DNA from: Salvia splendens
Taxonomy: Eukaryota; Streptophyta; Magnoliopsida; Lamiales; Lamiaceae
Direction: 5' to 3'
Length of the DNA: 64,000 nucleotides
Assembly: GCF_004379255.2 (NCBI RefSeq)
Contig: NC_056039.1
Coordinates: 4,966,501 to 5,030,500, forward strand
Shown one piece after another: positions 24,370 through 39,400 of this stretch. Numbering within the stretch: the first letter of the stretch is position 1; every line of letters begins with the position of its first letter. The translations under genes and the position numbers were made by a program. The notes under the pieces are model-generated. The model was not told the origin of the DNA, made no database searches, and saw only the letters and a program-made list of their open reading frames with translations.

Positions 24370-27300
24370 ATGGACGTGGTGGCTAGCTGCAAGGTAATGT
24401 TAGCCTGATTATTTATTTGCTTGTAGAATTGTTTTCAACATTCGGTTTCTTTACTTGTTGTTTCAATTATCAGTCTGGCGGCTGTGTTTTCAGTTTTGAT
24501 GACTACTCTGAAGATGTCATGCAAGTCATTGTTGACCTAGGCCATTTTGTTTGAGGCTTATAGTGGAAATTAGAAAATTGCACTATCTGGGTTGTGTCTT
24601 TCCGATATTGTACCTGTGTGCCACAGACTTGTGCAATCTGGAAACTAGTAGTAGCAATTAAGTGCTTAATGTGATCAGTGTTATTTGAATGTGCCGCGTG
24701 ATACAGAAGCTGGTAAAGGCATAGGATTGGGTTAAGATTGAAGCTTTGCCTTTATGAGGCAAGGTACATGAGAGTTAGAATTTTGGTGATTAAGAAATGA
24801 ACTGTCGTGATATCCTTGCGGTTATGTTTGCTAAAATTGCATTCAGATCCTTATCCTCATTGCATATTTCATTTTTTCATTCCATTGCTGTAATGCTGGA
24901 GAGTGGGAGCTGTTTAGGAGATAAATTCTTCTGGTAAGAGGAAATAATTAATTTTGTTGAGAAGTGATTTTGAGGTTTTATCCCCCTTACTTTTTTTTCC
25001 TCGAAGGGGGAGAATGGGATATTGTACCATGTGATGGCTGTTTCCAGATTTGGATATGTAGGATATATTTCTTTATTCTTTGTGGCAGCATTAAGAAATT
25101 TGTAAGTTCATGATTCCATAGCTTATCACTTAGAGAAACGTGACGTAGAGAAATTTGTTTGGTATTCAGGATTTAGTCTCTGTTTGGAAGCTAGTCTCAT
25201 AAATTAAAAGCCAATATATCTGTATATAAATTAATTGGCTACCTTTTTTGAGAGATCACATAAGCAATCTGAAATTTGTCGGTATCCATATCATATTTCT
25301 GTCCTTATGCGAATTGGTTTATTCACGAAGCCTTTACTAGAGTTTTTTTCCTGCAGTTTCTTTTGGTTTCAAAATAACAAACAAATGAGTATATGTTCAA
25401 AGGTAAATAAGAAGTCATTTGAATTCCAATTAAAGGTCGAATAAATGTGACATCTCCGGTCTATCTTGATTCCTTTGATTGTATAATTATTTTGTTTCAT
25501 TTTGTCTCTCACCTGCTCTGTTGTCCTCCACTTACCCTTTACCCTCAATCCTTTACCCTATGCTCATTCTTGGAGAAATATCCCTAGTTCATGCATACTT
25601 TCTTTCTGGTTCACATTTACTCCTAGAAAGGGCAACTTTATCAGTTGATTTTATTAGGGTTTGTTACTGTTTTCTAGCTAAGAGGGGCGGAAGCCTCGAG
25701 TGAAGCTATGTATGACAACCCCACATTTTTCTTTTTGCAAATGTGAGGCATTTTTCTCCTAGTTTTTGGAAGTCCATTTCTTATTTTAATTCAATACATT
25801 TAAGAAGAAGGTCAATGAGCATATGCATGTAGACACATCATAAGTGTATGAGGTGCTAGTGACACACACATGAATATGCTGTTCTTGATGAGTGACAAGG
25901 AGGGAATGTTAAGTTTTAAGAACTAATATGCTCTGACAAGGAGACCAAAAGCAAGGATGCATCATCACAAAAGCTTGGAGTTAGAATAAAAAATTAATGC
26001 ATGTGTTTGATTAGATTAGATCGTGGTAATATTCATTGAATTAATTTTGCTTGATAATTGTGAATTATTTAATTAATGAAGGACAAATTTGGTCGAGATT
26101 GATATGTAAAAAGTTGTTTTATGGTGTGTGCTTAATATCTCATCATAACAACAAGTATAGTAGGTCACTTGTAATGTATAATACCCCCTTAGCTGGGAAT
26201 ATTTTATATGCATCATAACGGTGTGTTGATACCGTATTTGAATTAAAATTTTTGTTGTGTTTCTAACTTACTGTTCTTTTTAAGAGGGAATTCTCATGTT
26301 TCTTTGTAAACTTTTCTGTTTGCTTGTGTTGGTCCTGTTTTGCTTGTGTTGGTCCTGTTTTGCTAACCCCTGGGTTTAAGAAATGGTTTCTTTATGTTTC
26401 TCAGCTAGTGCGTACTATTATTTTGAGAAAAAACTCAACAATCGTGTTTCACAGGACAAATTAGCATATTTTCGGATTAAGGAGCTTAAGGATGTCCTTA
26501 CACAACTCGGACTTTCTAAGCAGGGAAAGAAACAGGTAAGATGTTTATATATTGCTATTGACTGGCATTTCTACAATAAGGAGACTTCCACTCAGTCCTA
26601 GACTCCTAGTCTCCTCTTTCTTTTGTGTACTTGCTGGCTCGAGCCTGGGAGCACTTAGTTGGAAATTAAGACTGTAAAATATCTATGTTCACAAATGGCA
26701 ACCTACTTGTATAATTGGGTTGTTATCCTGCATGTTTTAGTTTCCAATAACTCAGAGGCTTGATGACTCATATGTTAAATTTGCTCTTTAGCAGGAGTAT
26801 TATGGAGTACTATTACTTTCTATTATCCCGTAAATGTTTTATTTTCATGCTTCTGAATATTGAAGTAAACAACATTTTGAATCTTTTTTTGTATTCAATT
26901 GGCACAGGACCTTGTTGACCGAATAATTGCCATCCTCTCCGATGATCGAGGTAATTGGCTATGCGATCTCTCTGTTACTTTAACAAATCTGTGAATGAGG
27001 ACAACTGTTCACTTTCTTTCAGAATGTCTTACAAAATGTAAGCAAACTCAATTTGCATTGGTCCAATGAAAATTATGCGTCAAAGGACTTGAGAAAGTAC
27101 TACGAAAGTCCTTGACAAAGTTTTTGTGCTCTGACAAAAAATGATTTGATATGAAGCTCTAATCTCATTGTTGCTAAGTAATAAAGTAAATATGGTGATA
27201 ATTGGATTAAATGAATAATCCGTCTACAGACAAATATGTGACGGCATGTCAAATAGTACTTATGAAGAAACGTGAGGAATACTACTAGACTTGTAAACCT

Positions 27301-30300
27301 CATTTTTCTGACATAACATCTGATGACTACAATGCGTTGGAGAAATGAATTATATTATTTATTTGTAACAGTTTCTGGAACCTGGGCCAAGAAGAATGCT
27401 GTTGGAAAGGATGAAGTGGCAAAGCTCGTTGATGACACTTACAGGTATTATATAAAATTTAAATCATGGCCTTACTGCATTTTTGTCTTAGATAGCTTTT
27501 ATTATCTGCTACTTACTATGTCCTTTTTTCTCATGCTGTCTGTTTATGTTGTCAAGGAGCAGACTGTTGTTCGGTTTTTCTTCATTCGCTCTTACAAATT
27601 TATGTCCCATTTAGGTTTCAGAGCTATAATACTTAATCCTATAGCAAAAAACATTTAAAGACAGTAGAAGAAACTTACTTGAGGTGGTGGGTTAAAAATT
27701 GTAAAGTGACAACATGAGGAAAAAACTGCAACTGATAGAATATTTCTTTAAAAGTAGGGAGGAGTACTCATTGGTTGGACCTGATTTTATGCCCATTATC
27801 CTCTTTATATATTCAGAAAAATGCAAATATCTGGGGCACCTGACCTGGCATCAAAATCACAAGGCATTTCAGATGGTGCAAAGGTAAAACCTAAAGAGGA
27901 GATAGTAGATTCACATCACATGGACAAGATACGCTGTATCTGTGGAAGCACATTGCCTACTGATTCAATGATTAAGGTATGTACAGTTTACTGAAGTTTG
28001 ATGTTCATGAACTCTTACACTCTCATCTTGATATAGTAGGAATAAGGTAGGATAGTTGTTAAAGGTGTACCAGAGGGCACAAAGTTTACCAAGTGCATTT
28101 GACTTGGTCCTCCTTAAGCAAGTTGGTATTCATAATGTTTGTTATACTCCCTCTGTCCGTAATTATTTGTCACCATTTGACCCGGCACGGTTTTAAGCAA
28201 GTTGGTATTCATAATGTTTGTTTTACTTTTGGTTTGAAAAAGTATGTTAAAACTTGAACCATTGATTATAAAATGACCAAAGTTCATGATATTCCTAAAG
28301 AAGCTATGAAAAATTTAAATGTTGCTTATATTCTGACCTGTTAATATTTAGTACTCCAGTTATTAAGTTTCAGGATCTTACTTGCTTTTACTTGCTAGTG
28401 AACATTCTAAATAATTTTATGGTGTACATATTGGTGCAGTGTGAGGATCCAAGGTGTAATGTATGGCAACATATAGCATGTGTGTTGATTCCCGAGAAAC
28501 CAATGGATGGTGTTCTACCTAGTCCTCCAGAGACATTTTACTGTGAACTATGTAGGCTGAGTCGAGCTGACCCGTGAGTAAAAAAGGCCACCTTTATTGC
28601 TCTTGTTGGAGCTTGTTGATTCTCATAGTCATTATATTCACCATTTGATTACCTTATTATTCGTTAACCTATTTTACCTTTTGCCTATATTTTGTTTGAG
28701 ATATCGATACATATTGTGTCATTTCCAGAAGTAAACCTTTCTTATCTACTTCCTTCACAATCTGCCTTTTTTCTATTCTTTTTATTGCCTGCTGTAATTT
28801 GTAAATAAATATGTAGTTGCTTGTCACAATCTCTGGTTGAAGTAGGCTCCACAGTCTCACTCTTTTGGGTACTTTTTAATGAACTGAACATAAAAAAGGC
28901 AGATACTTGAAGAATTCCTGAGATGCTTTGGTTGTATGTTTATCCTTGCTTGGAATTTCTATCTCGTGCATATTAACACTGCCACAACTCACAAGCAGTT
29001 GCTTGTCTTATAACTTGTGATCTGGTATGGTTCAAGCTTCCAACTTTTCTCCCATTTCCAGAATTTTCTACTGTCATGCCAATGTATTTACAATCAGCTG
29101 AAAGTATATGCCAATTTATTTTCATGTAACTTTAATTTGTGAAGATCTCTCATTATATAACTAAGAGCTTGCCCGATGTTGGACACTTGTTGGGTTATTA
29201 TCAGATATGCTAAACTCAAATATATGTATGGTTCTATGTACTTCTGGGCCCTTAAATTATTTTTCAGTGTTTTAATTTATGTTTAACACCGTACCCAATT
29301 GACATGCTCCAACGTGTTATACTTGATATGAAATGATTGGTTTCTTTTGTACTTGGAATCCATTTAGAAGAATGCTTGATGCCTGATAGTAATCGTTGTG
29401 CTGAAATATGCAGCTTCTTGGTGTCAATGGCTCATCCTCTGCTTCCTGGGAAATTGAATGTCACAAATGTTCAAGCAGATGGGTATGTCGATCGGATATC
29501 CTTCTATTATTAACATTCTGTAAGGTTCACATGTATGAGAGCAATATGTCACACTCTACTAGCTGAACCTGAGCATTTGTGCGATTAAGTGCTTTACAAG
29601 TGATATAATTTACTTTAAAGATGATATTCAGCAATCTAGTATGTTAGATGTGCAACTATATTCTTTGTTCTAGCTTTTCAATGTCTTCTGATCTTTGTTT
29701 GTTGCGGTGCATGTACCAGTATGATATAAATACAGTGTACCATGGAATGGCTGATTGTGTCTTCTGTTGCATATAATACTTTTAATTTTAGTTCAAATTC
29801 AAGATTTGGCGTATTGTGTTGCAGCCTAGTTAAACTTTTCCTGAATCACAGTTGCACTCTCTCGATTTTGAGAAGTGGTCAAGTGGGATTATAAATGCTG
29901 GCAATTAAATTTGTGGTCTGTCAAGATGCTTACCATGCCCATTTCCTATTTATTTGTTTCTGAGGTTTTGTTGTTTATGTATGTTTGTTCCATTGAGTTA
30001 TTTTAAATATCTGCACATTTGTGGCCTGCAGCTCTAATCCTGCTATGAGCATCGAGAAAACGTTTCAACTAACTAGGGCAGACAAGGACTTGTTTTTGAA
30101 ACACGAATTTGATCTTCAGGTAGGTGATCACTTAATGTAATAGGAAAATTGTTTGCGTTGTAACTGTTGTTCTTTTGGTATATGCTAATCTTTACATGAT
30201 TATGATTATTTCCTCCTAGGCATGGTGCATGCTACTCAATGACCAGGTCACATATAGGATGCAGTGGCCACGATATGCAGATCTGCAAGTGAACGGTATG

Positions 30301-33300
30301 ATATCCTCTTACAATACTCAATTTTGTGAGTCTATTAGATTAGAAGCTAACTTCTTCTTCAACTTTTCCGAAACTGTTTCTAAGTGCTCTTTCGTTGCAG
30401 CTAAGTATAGAGATGCTCATCTTATTTCTAATTTGTTGTTGTGCTTTAGTACATTTCAAAATCAGGACTTTCCTATTCATCCATGTCCAAAGTATGATAT
30501 TATTATAACCTTCTTGTTTGGGAGGAGATGCATTTTGATTTTTCTGTAGGCATTCCATTTCTCTTTTGTTCACTTTGATGTGAACGATAAAGGACATAGT
30601 AATGCACTTGCTCACAAAGAGAACAATTTTGTTTTATTAACCTTATAGGTATACCAGTACGGGCAATAAACAGACCCGGTTCCCAACTTCTCGGAGCAAA
30701 TGGTCGAGATGATGGACCTCTTGTGAGTTTTCTCTTCACATTGCCATCTTTTTTATGGTGTACCATGTATATATGAACTGTCAAATTAGAAAACCATTCA
30801 TTGTTAAGGAGTTATGTTTATTTTATGTGGAAGCTGGGGTTTTGTGGGGGGAAATCAGTAGCCCAGTTATGTCGTTCATTCATGTTTGACTAGATATTCT
30901 GTATAGTTGTTTACATATCCCTTACTGTATATCTTGTTGTTTTGTCAGATTACAACATGCACCAGAGATGGAATTAATAAAATTTCGTTAACAGGATGTG
31001 ATGCTCGCATTTTCTGTGTGGGAGTTAGAATTGTAAAGCGAAGGACTTTGCATCAGGTTGAACGATTCTCCTAAAAATTTTATTTTGGTGTATATTTTGA
31101 AATGTCTCTTGCTATATGCTCATGTGGTTTGGTAAACTTGAATATATTAGTTAGCTTAAAATAATGCACCAGTAATATGTTTCCGAATCGTGCTGTATGC
31201 ATATGATTTCACCCTGTTTCATAGGACCAGACTTTCTAATGTACTCATGGCCCTTTTTGTAAATCTCTTAGGCCTTAGCAGTACCTCTTTATGTTGAAGT
31301 ATATAGCACGGTGTCATTCTAAATTCTAATTGTGTCATTAAACATCATTCTTCTGTGTGTCTGTGTTTGGGGTACTGTACTCATTATTGATGTTTAGTTT
31401 GTATTGTCTCAGTTTCTTTGCTTGCCAGAATTTTCATTTTCGTTCTGATAATTAGGTCATCTTCTTGAGTTTGCCATCTAAAGATATGAGTGACTTGATC
31501 TTGGTTTCTATTGTACCGTGAATCAGAAGTTTGTGGAACTTATTGGCAGTGTACATTTGTTTCAGTTTTTATTAACCTGGACTTAATAGTTAACTTTTGC
31601 CGTCTTTTCTCTAGATTCTTAACTTGATCCCAAAAGAGGACGAAGGTGAGCGTTTTGAGGATGCACTAGTTCGTGTTTGTAAGTGTGTTGGTGGGGGAGC
31701 TGCCACAGAAAACGCTGATAGTGACAGTGACAGTGACATTGAAGTTGTTTCTGATTTTGTTCCTGTCAATCTCCGCTGTCCTGTGAGTAATGTTATCATA
31801 AATACTTGATCTGATTGGCATAATTTTATTGAGAATAAGATATCTCTGTCGTCTGCTTCCCATGAGCAGATCTAAGAAGTCTGATGTTGATGCATTTTTT
31901 TTTATCATAGTGTACTTCTCTACTTCTATGGAATTTTGGGTTTTTTACAACTACATACTTAGTTGCAAACCATTTACTTCCGAAACATCTCAGTGTATGC
32001 TTTCCCAAAGATTTAGTTTATCACTGAAACTCATCAAAAAAATTATCTTCTTGTAGCACAGTATGCAGCCTTGTTTCTTTGTTAGAGGTTACTCCAATTA
32101 TATTGAATCTGAATAGCCTCTAATCTGATGATTGAATTATTCAGATGAGTGGCATGAGAATGAAGATCGCTGGAAGGTTTAAGCCTTGTGCTCACATGGG
32201 CTGTTTTGATCTGGAAGTATTCGTGGAGATGAACCAACGCTCCAGGAAGGTAAATTAGTTTGTATATTTCCTAAATGCCTGTTCTTGCTGTGTACTGAAT
32301 GGACAAGAACAAGTTTTCTCCATCATAAGTTAATTACACTTAGAACTTAATTTTAAGTCCTTCCTTGACTCTGTTACTTATGTTCTTCACTGCTGTCTGG
32401 AAATGCAGTGGCAATGTCCCATTTGTCTGAAGAACTATTCTTGGGAGAAAATCATCATAGATCCTTATTTCAATCGGATATCACACACGGTACTGTTCTG
32501 TACATTGACATATTATATCTTCTGCTTTTTTGGATTTATATTATGCCCCCTTCATTATGTATTACAGATGCGGGATGCTGGAGAAGATGTGGCTGATATT
32601 GAGGTAAAGCCTGACGGCTCTTGGCGTGCTAAGGCAGAGGGAGATCGTAGAAGTTTTGGGGAGCTTGGGCTGTGGCATTTGCCTGATGGCACCATCTGTT
32701 CGTCAACTGAAGCAGAATCAAAGCCAAAAGTAGAACTTAAATCAGTTAAACAGGAGAACGGTTCTGATTGTCATGGTGCTCTAAAAATAGGAATTAGAAG
32801 GAACCGGAATGGTTGCTGGGAAGTTAACAAAACTGATCATGCGCGAGGTGTCTCGCCTGCAAATATACTTCAACAGAACTCCAAGAATAATGGTGAAATT
32901 ATAATTCCTATGAGCAGTAGTGCCACCGGTAGTGACAGAGATGGTGAAGATGGCAGTGTTAATCAGGATGATGAGGGAAACCTTGACTTCACTGCAGTTA
33001 ATGTTACTGAATATGAGTCCATGCCCCCAAGTGTTGAATCTCCACATGTATTTAATGATCCATTCACAGCTACTCCAGGTGGAGATGCTGAAGTAATCGT
33101 CCTTAGTGATTCTGATGAAGAAACTGAACCACTAATGCCCTCAAAGGTTGTTTACGAGAGCAATGGGGCAGCTACTAGTGGCATTCAGTTTCCAGCTTCA
33201 CAGCATGGGATTCCTGATTCTTTTTATGAAAATCCTGCTGTTAGTAATGGTGTAAATTCATGCCTCGATCCTTACAATACAAATGATGACGAGTTTGAGA

Positions 33301-34212
33301 GTAATATTTGGTCATTGCCACCTGGAGGCCGGAATTTTCAATTATTTGGCTCTGATGTTGGCATTTCTGGACCTTTAGCTGACATGGAAGACGTCACTCT
33401 TAATTGCGAGTCTTCTATTAGTGGCTATAATTTGCCTCCGGAGACTTCTATGGGATTTGCTGCACCCATGCCTGATTCTGATGCTCAACTTACTGATATT
33501 GATGGTGGTTTAGTAGGCAATGATTTGGCGCATAATGGCAAGGACCGCCGCTCACTTCAAATATTTCTTTCTGCAAGGCATTCTGATGCTCCAGCTGTGC
33601 AGACTGATTTGAGAGATCATCCTGATGCATCAAATGGCATTCGTACTGAGGACTGGATTTCTCTCAGGCTTGGTGATGGTGGTGGAGGGGGTCGGGGTCA
33701 ACCTACAGCAGCAAATGGCTTGAGTTCAGCCAATCAATTACCACCAAAAGATGGTAACTTGGATGTGTTAGCAGATCATGGTAACACTACTGCTATCTTA
33801 TTTCTAAATGCCCCTTTACCATCCCTTAAAAAATTGATAAAAGACGAGTACCTTTAGGTTAGTTCTATTCTTTAATCATCAGAAAAACTCATCTTCATTT
33901 AAGAGATGAGTTGTTTCAACCGTGTGTAACTTCCTCAAGGGAGAATGATTGTGAAACAGACTCACCAGATTGCTACTACTAAAATTGCATCTCAGTTGAA
34001 TGTAATATTTGATGAGTTGTTATTGATATAATCCTTCTGTATATTTACTTGTTTCCATTTCTTGGTTGACAGCAACTTTTATGCTTGGTATGAATGGCAA
34101 CAGGACCGGTAAGATGAGTAGGGAAGGAACAGATAGTCCCTTTTCATTTCCTCGCCAACGGCGATCTGTAAGACCAAGACTATATCTGTCTATTGATTCA
34201 GACTCCGAGTAG
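24370..34212 (+). CDS. SIZ1: E3 SUMO-protein ligase SIZ1
   Basis: A nuclear SUMO E3 ligase acting with the E2 SCE1; in Arabidopsis it shapes phosphate, cold, salicylate and flowering responses. Sixteen coding exons join in phase to 878 aa: 24370-24393, 26455-26535, 26908-26950, 27372-27444, 27817-27976, 28440-28573, 29414-29482, 30032-30119, 30220-30295, 30649-30722, 30949-31056, 31615-31782, 32145-32249, 32409-32489, 32568-33780, 34073-34212. Domains in order: SAP ([20 protein letters not shown], about 14-50), PHD finger with its Cys/His set (RCICGS to [12 protein letters not shown], about 113-172), PINIT region (about 225-330), SP-RING ([12 protein letters not shown] to [11 protein letters not shown], about 365-415), a SUMO-interacting motif [12 protein letters not shown] near 604, and the conserved tail [20 protein letters not shown]. 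All zinc ligands I checked are present. Reading into intron 15 gives a different C-terminus that stops at 33857. Confidence 0.95.
28114..28222. repeat. short direct repeat around a Stowaway scrap in SIZ1 intron
   Basis: TTAAGCAAGTTGGTATTCAT (continuing AATGTTTGTT) occurs at about 28112-28142 and 28192-28222. Between them lies a Stowaway-like left end, ACTCCCTCTGTCCGTAATTA, with no right end. A partial MITE insertion or slip duplication. Confidence 0.6.
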
Positions 34213-34680
34213 AGCAGATGGAGAGTAGGAATTGCCTTCTTTTCGATTAGATGTCGATAGGACTTCTGTCAGATGCCTTGTTTTTCTGTGAAGAGTCTCA
34301 TTCATGCTTTCTAGTAGATCATCTGTACATTTTAGCAGATAGAAGAAGAAGAAGAAGCTGACCACATTACCTGCTGCATTGGGAAATGAACCCCCCAAAA
34401 AACCCTCTTATGCTTCTTCGATAGAATTTGGTGAGCCATTTATTCTCTTCTATTTTGAACCTCAATTCCTGTTGTGCTCTGCTTTCTGATTGCTTTTGTT
34501 TAATACTTCTATTTTTCACCTTGGTTGTTTGTAGGTGCAGCGCTGCTAGATTGCTCATTTTGTAGTTTCAGAAAGATGGTAAAGTTGGAGTTCAGCTAAT
34601 TTTGCTTGAGGGAAATATGAAATACTATTACATTTAGGTTAGAAAAAATAACCTGTAAATTGCACAGCATGGCATAAAAT
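34213..34680 (+). other. SIZ1 3' untranslated region
   Basis: Sequence after the SIZ1 stop. A GTTGTTTGTAG at 34526-34536 could be an acceptor of a 3' UTR intron. The message probably ends near 34600-34680. No other gene is seen. Confidence 0.45.
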
Positions 34681-34833
34681 ACGGTGTTTCTTTTTCTTAA
34701 ATGATTAATTATTAAAGTTTTTTTTAATCATATCTCCATCGTAATTCTCCCTTGATGATTTCGCCACTAATTAAGGACATTATGTATAGTGCTACCGTTT
34801 GCCTTACAACTAAATAAATACATCTCGAATTTG

Positions 34834-35740
<907 letters not shown>

Positions 35741-36145
35741 GAGCATCAGCAATGGCGGACGTCCACGCGAAATTCCCACCGGCGTGCGGGAATTCCGTGG
35801 CTGACGTCCGTCATTGCGTTGACGCCCGCGGAATTCCCGTTTAATGCATTAAATGTTTTTTTCCAGTTCCTATATATACATCTCGTTGAAATGTATTTTT
35901 TAATTTGGTGAAATGTACCTTTCTTTTTTATTAATGGAATATTTTTCCCTATTTGTGTAGACTATTTAATTCCGTAAATTTCTTACTTCCGGAAATTGTT
36001 TAATTTGTGAATTTGTGAATTTTTTTTAATTGTGGGAATTCCGCCACTGTGCAGTGGGAATTCCGTATGACGTGACAGTGCAGTGGGAAGTCCGTATGAC
36101 GTGGCAGGAGGTGTTTTTGGGAATTCCGCACCACTATTGATGCTC
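35741..36145. mobile_element. Harbinger-type non-autonomous element 2
   Basis: Ends GAGCATCAGCAATGGCGG and (inverted) GAGCATCAATAGTGGTGCGG. Flanks are TAA (35738-35740) and TAG (36146-36148), one mismatch from a 3-bp duplication. It has a GC-rich left subterminal zone with repeated GGAATTCC, a TATA-like CCTATATATACATCTCGTTG at 35871 and right-side repeats of CCGTATGACGTG, parallel to element 1. 405 bp, no coding sequence. Confidence 0.72.
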
Positions 36146-36498
36146 TAGGTTTTCAACTATTGCATCCGCTGCAAAAAATTTAAACGATTCAAGAGGGAGA
36201 AGTCAGCATTAAATCTTTATGGCGTCAGTTGAAATAGTAGAAAGAACAAATCTTTCCAACAAAATTTTATCCAATGAATCGTTAAAATTAGGCTCCCTGA
36301 AATGTAGTACTTAATAGTTTATGATTTGTGAACCAATTATGAAGGTCACTCTAAATAATTAAAATGGTGAGTTGAATACAATACAAGATGGTAAGAAGGT
36401 GTCTCTGTGACGGCATCCTCTGTAAATCTGGATACAACTTTTTTGTGCGACACAGCGGCAAAATTGACTCAATTGCCATTCATAAACCCGTACTTTGC

Positions 36499-39400
36499 TC
36501 AGTCATCACTTTCCTGGTCAAGGACTGGTAGAATGGCTAACGCTGATGAATCGAGGTGCATGCCTCTAACAATACCACCATTACTGATCTTTATTTTATA
36601 GCACAGGAGCAATATGGCATCCCATAGTGCAGTTCTTCCCTGCTATCAAGGATACAGATGGTGTGTTAACAAGTACCGATCATGCCTACAAATCGACTAC
36701 AAAAATGAATGTACGCAGACTCAAATGACATTAAATTGGGAAAGAGGGAGAGCATATAGCACGAAGAGAGAGGAAATGATGTTACATGTTTTGCAAGTCC
36801 TGATGGGATTAGGGGTTAGACAAAATGAATTAAATTATGTCATTTGAAACTGTATACAAATTTCTAGTTGCACAAGTAATTCCAGTTATCATGTAGAAGC
36901 AAAAGCATATGACTAGCATCGTGTATTATAAATTACCTGGAAAGAGAATTGAGGCTTCTTGTCCCAGTACAAGGCAAAAACTGGGGGACTTTGCTTCCCA
37001 ACAGCCAAAATACAAGCCCCCGGATGTAGCACTGAGGGAACACCAGATATAACAGCTACGTACTTCTCAGGAAACCTATCTTTAGGGGGCAGAACACCCA
37101 AAAACAAGGGGTTTTTGCTTGCCTGAGCCCCACCATATGTTGTAGGATCAACATGCAACATCCATTTCGGGTGTTCCAGGAAAGCGCAAAACAGATAAAG
37201 AAGCAAATGAGAATCACTAGGAAGATCAAGACTCCATTTCTTATTCTTTTTATCATAGACCTCGCCATTACCCAGATACTCATAATTCTTCAAACATGTT
37301 CCATCAGCAAGTTCTACAAGATAATTGATATATATCAAATGATGAAAACCACACTACAGGAAATCTATTAATTGATTATTTCAATTTGTTTAGAACCAAG
37401 CAATTAGGAAAGCACATACCTCGAATCCTTTGTACAGTATAATCTGCTCTTACACTACTTTGAGGAAGTAAACCTTTACCCCATTCCCCTTTCATCAAAG
37501 CATGGAGTCTCTGATGCTCCGTAATGGCATCCATACCCTCTCGCAAAATAGAGATTGCTGCGGCATGCTGCTGGGATTGCTGGAAATTAATGCCTTGAGC
37601 TTTTGCTAGAAATGAAAAAGGACCACTAAGCTGTTAAACAAACTTCTCCTTCAAATTCAGGATTGTATATTAAAATCATAATTTCCATAAGTGTGACATA
37701 CAAGTATCAAAAACTTGAACTAGAGTTGCACGAAGCTGATGAAGAAGTCCATCCTCGTCAACTGCAAATGCTGGCTTCCAGTCATTACTTCTATCAATTG
37801 GAGATACATTAGCAGTACCAGGCGCATTTGGTGCATCACTTCCAATTTGGCTAATGTTAATTGAAATATTAAGTTTTGCAGCTGCTTCAATAACCTAAAA
37901 ACTTCCAAGAGGTAAGTGGTGTTTCTTCTAGTAGCAAAACAAGATCTGAGAACTACGATTGAATATGCATGCATTATAAAATAGGTCATTTATGTAAGTA
38001 CATCCAAACAAGTATGCAGCAAATTAGATCTGTGCAAACAACAAACTACACCCATCGATGAGAATCCTAGGTGAATGATTACACTAGTTTGAGTCAAAAC
38101 AAGGGCAGGCCTTATTTCATTGTTCCATGGGAAGAATGCTTAAAATCTTAATTTAATCATCAGATTTACAGTGTCTCCTAAATAGAGTATTAAGGGAGTA
38201 GGAAAAGAGGTAAAACTAAGAGTCTTACAGTCATAGCTATATCAAGAGTCTCTGAAAACATCATACTACTATAAACTAAAAGTGAACTGAAATAAAATGC
38301 CAGAAACTAACAGGTGATGCTACAGTGTAAGGTTTCAGTTATCCAAAGAGAACTTCTAGTGCAATGTTAGAAATTCAAGATCCATATAATAATAATACAA
38401 AGGAGTCCCTTTTTCTGTCATCAAAAGAAGTGAAGCAGAATATTTTTAGTTAAATCCTGACTGCCAGAGAGATTGCCAAAAACTCGTAACTAGATATAGT
38501 AATCCATACATACTCACTGTATGTATGGATTACAGGGGAAAATTAATTTCACCTTTATGTGGCTGGTATCAATCTTTCCAAGAAGAGGATTGAATACAAC
38601 AGCAGAAAACCACTGCCTGAGACGGTCACGCCATTTCTCTATATGTGGATGAATGCCCAGCCTTTCAAAAGCTTCAATCGATTCTTCCATAGACATTGGA
38701 GGGGGAAGCTCTACCTCTCCTTTCTTAGGTGGAGTTGTGAACTTCTGGGAACCAGGGGACATCCTAACTTGCCTTAAAGGCGTACTTCTTGTAGCACCAG
38801 AAGTACTAACTGAACCAGTTAGGGTGTTTGGACTGGTCATCCCAAATGCATTTATGCTGGGGGGAGGAGTTGCCAATTTACTAGCTGTTTCAGATATCTT
38901 CTCATCTATATCAGCCAGAAAACTTTCAAGATCTTTCTCTGTTGCTAAATCTTTCTGAAAGGCACGACGCTTATTTGACCAAGGAGTGCCAGTCAACTGA
39001 TCTACTCCAGGTGAAGACTGCAGTGATGGTGACGGTATTGATGACCGTGTAGAGGCTGCAGGTACAAGATACATAGAAGGAGAAGCAGGTGACTTGGACG
39101 GTGTACTATAAGCATGCATTTTTCGCCCACCACTAGAGCTTGATTTCCCACCACTCACTTCATGATTCAAACTTGATGGATGAAGTGGGACAAGCAAACT
39201 TGATGGGTAAGGCGAGCTAACTTTTGATTTAGGAGGTCTCTTTGATGACTCCTCAGAATCCTTTTCAATTTTTGACCTTAACCCCAAAAGGCCAAGCTGT
39301 CGATCGGTAAGGCGTGTTAGCTCTTTTGTGCCTTTGGAAGGAGATACTACAAAAACCTCTCTAAGATTTCTTATTCTCCAAACTGAAAGGGCTTTGACAA

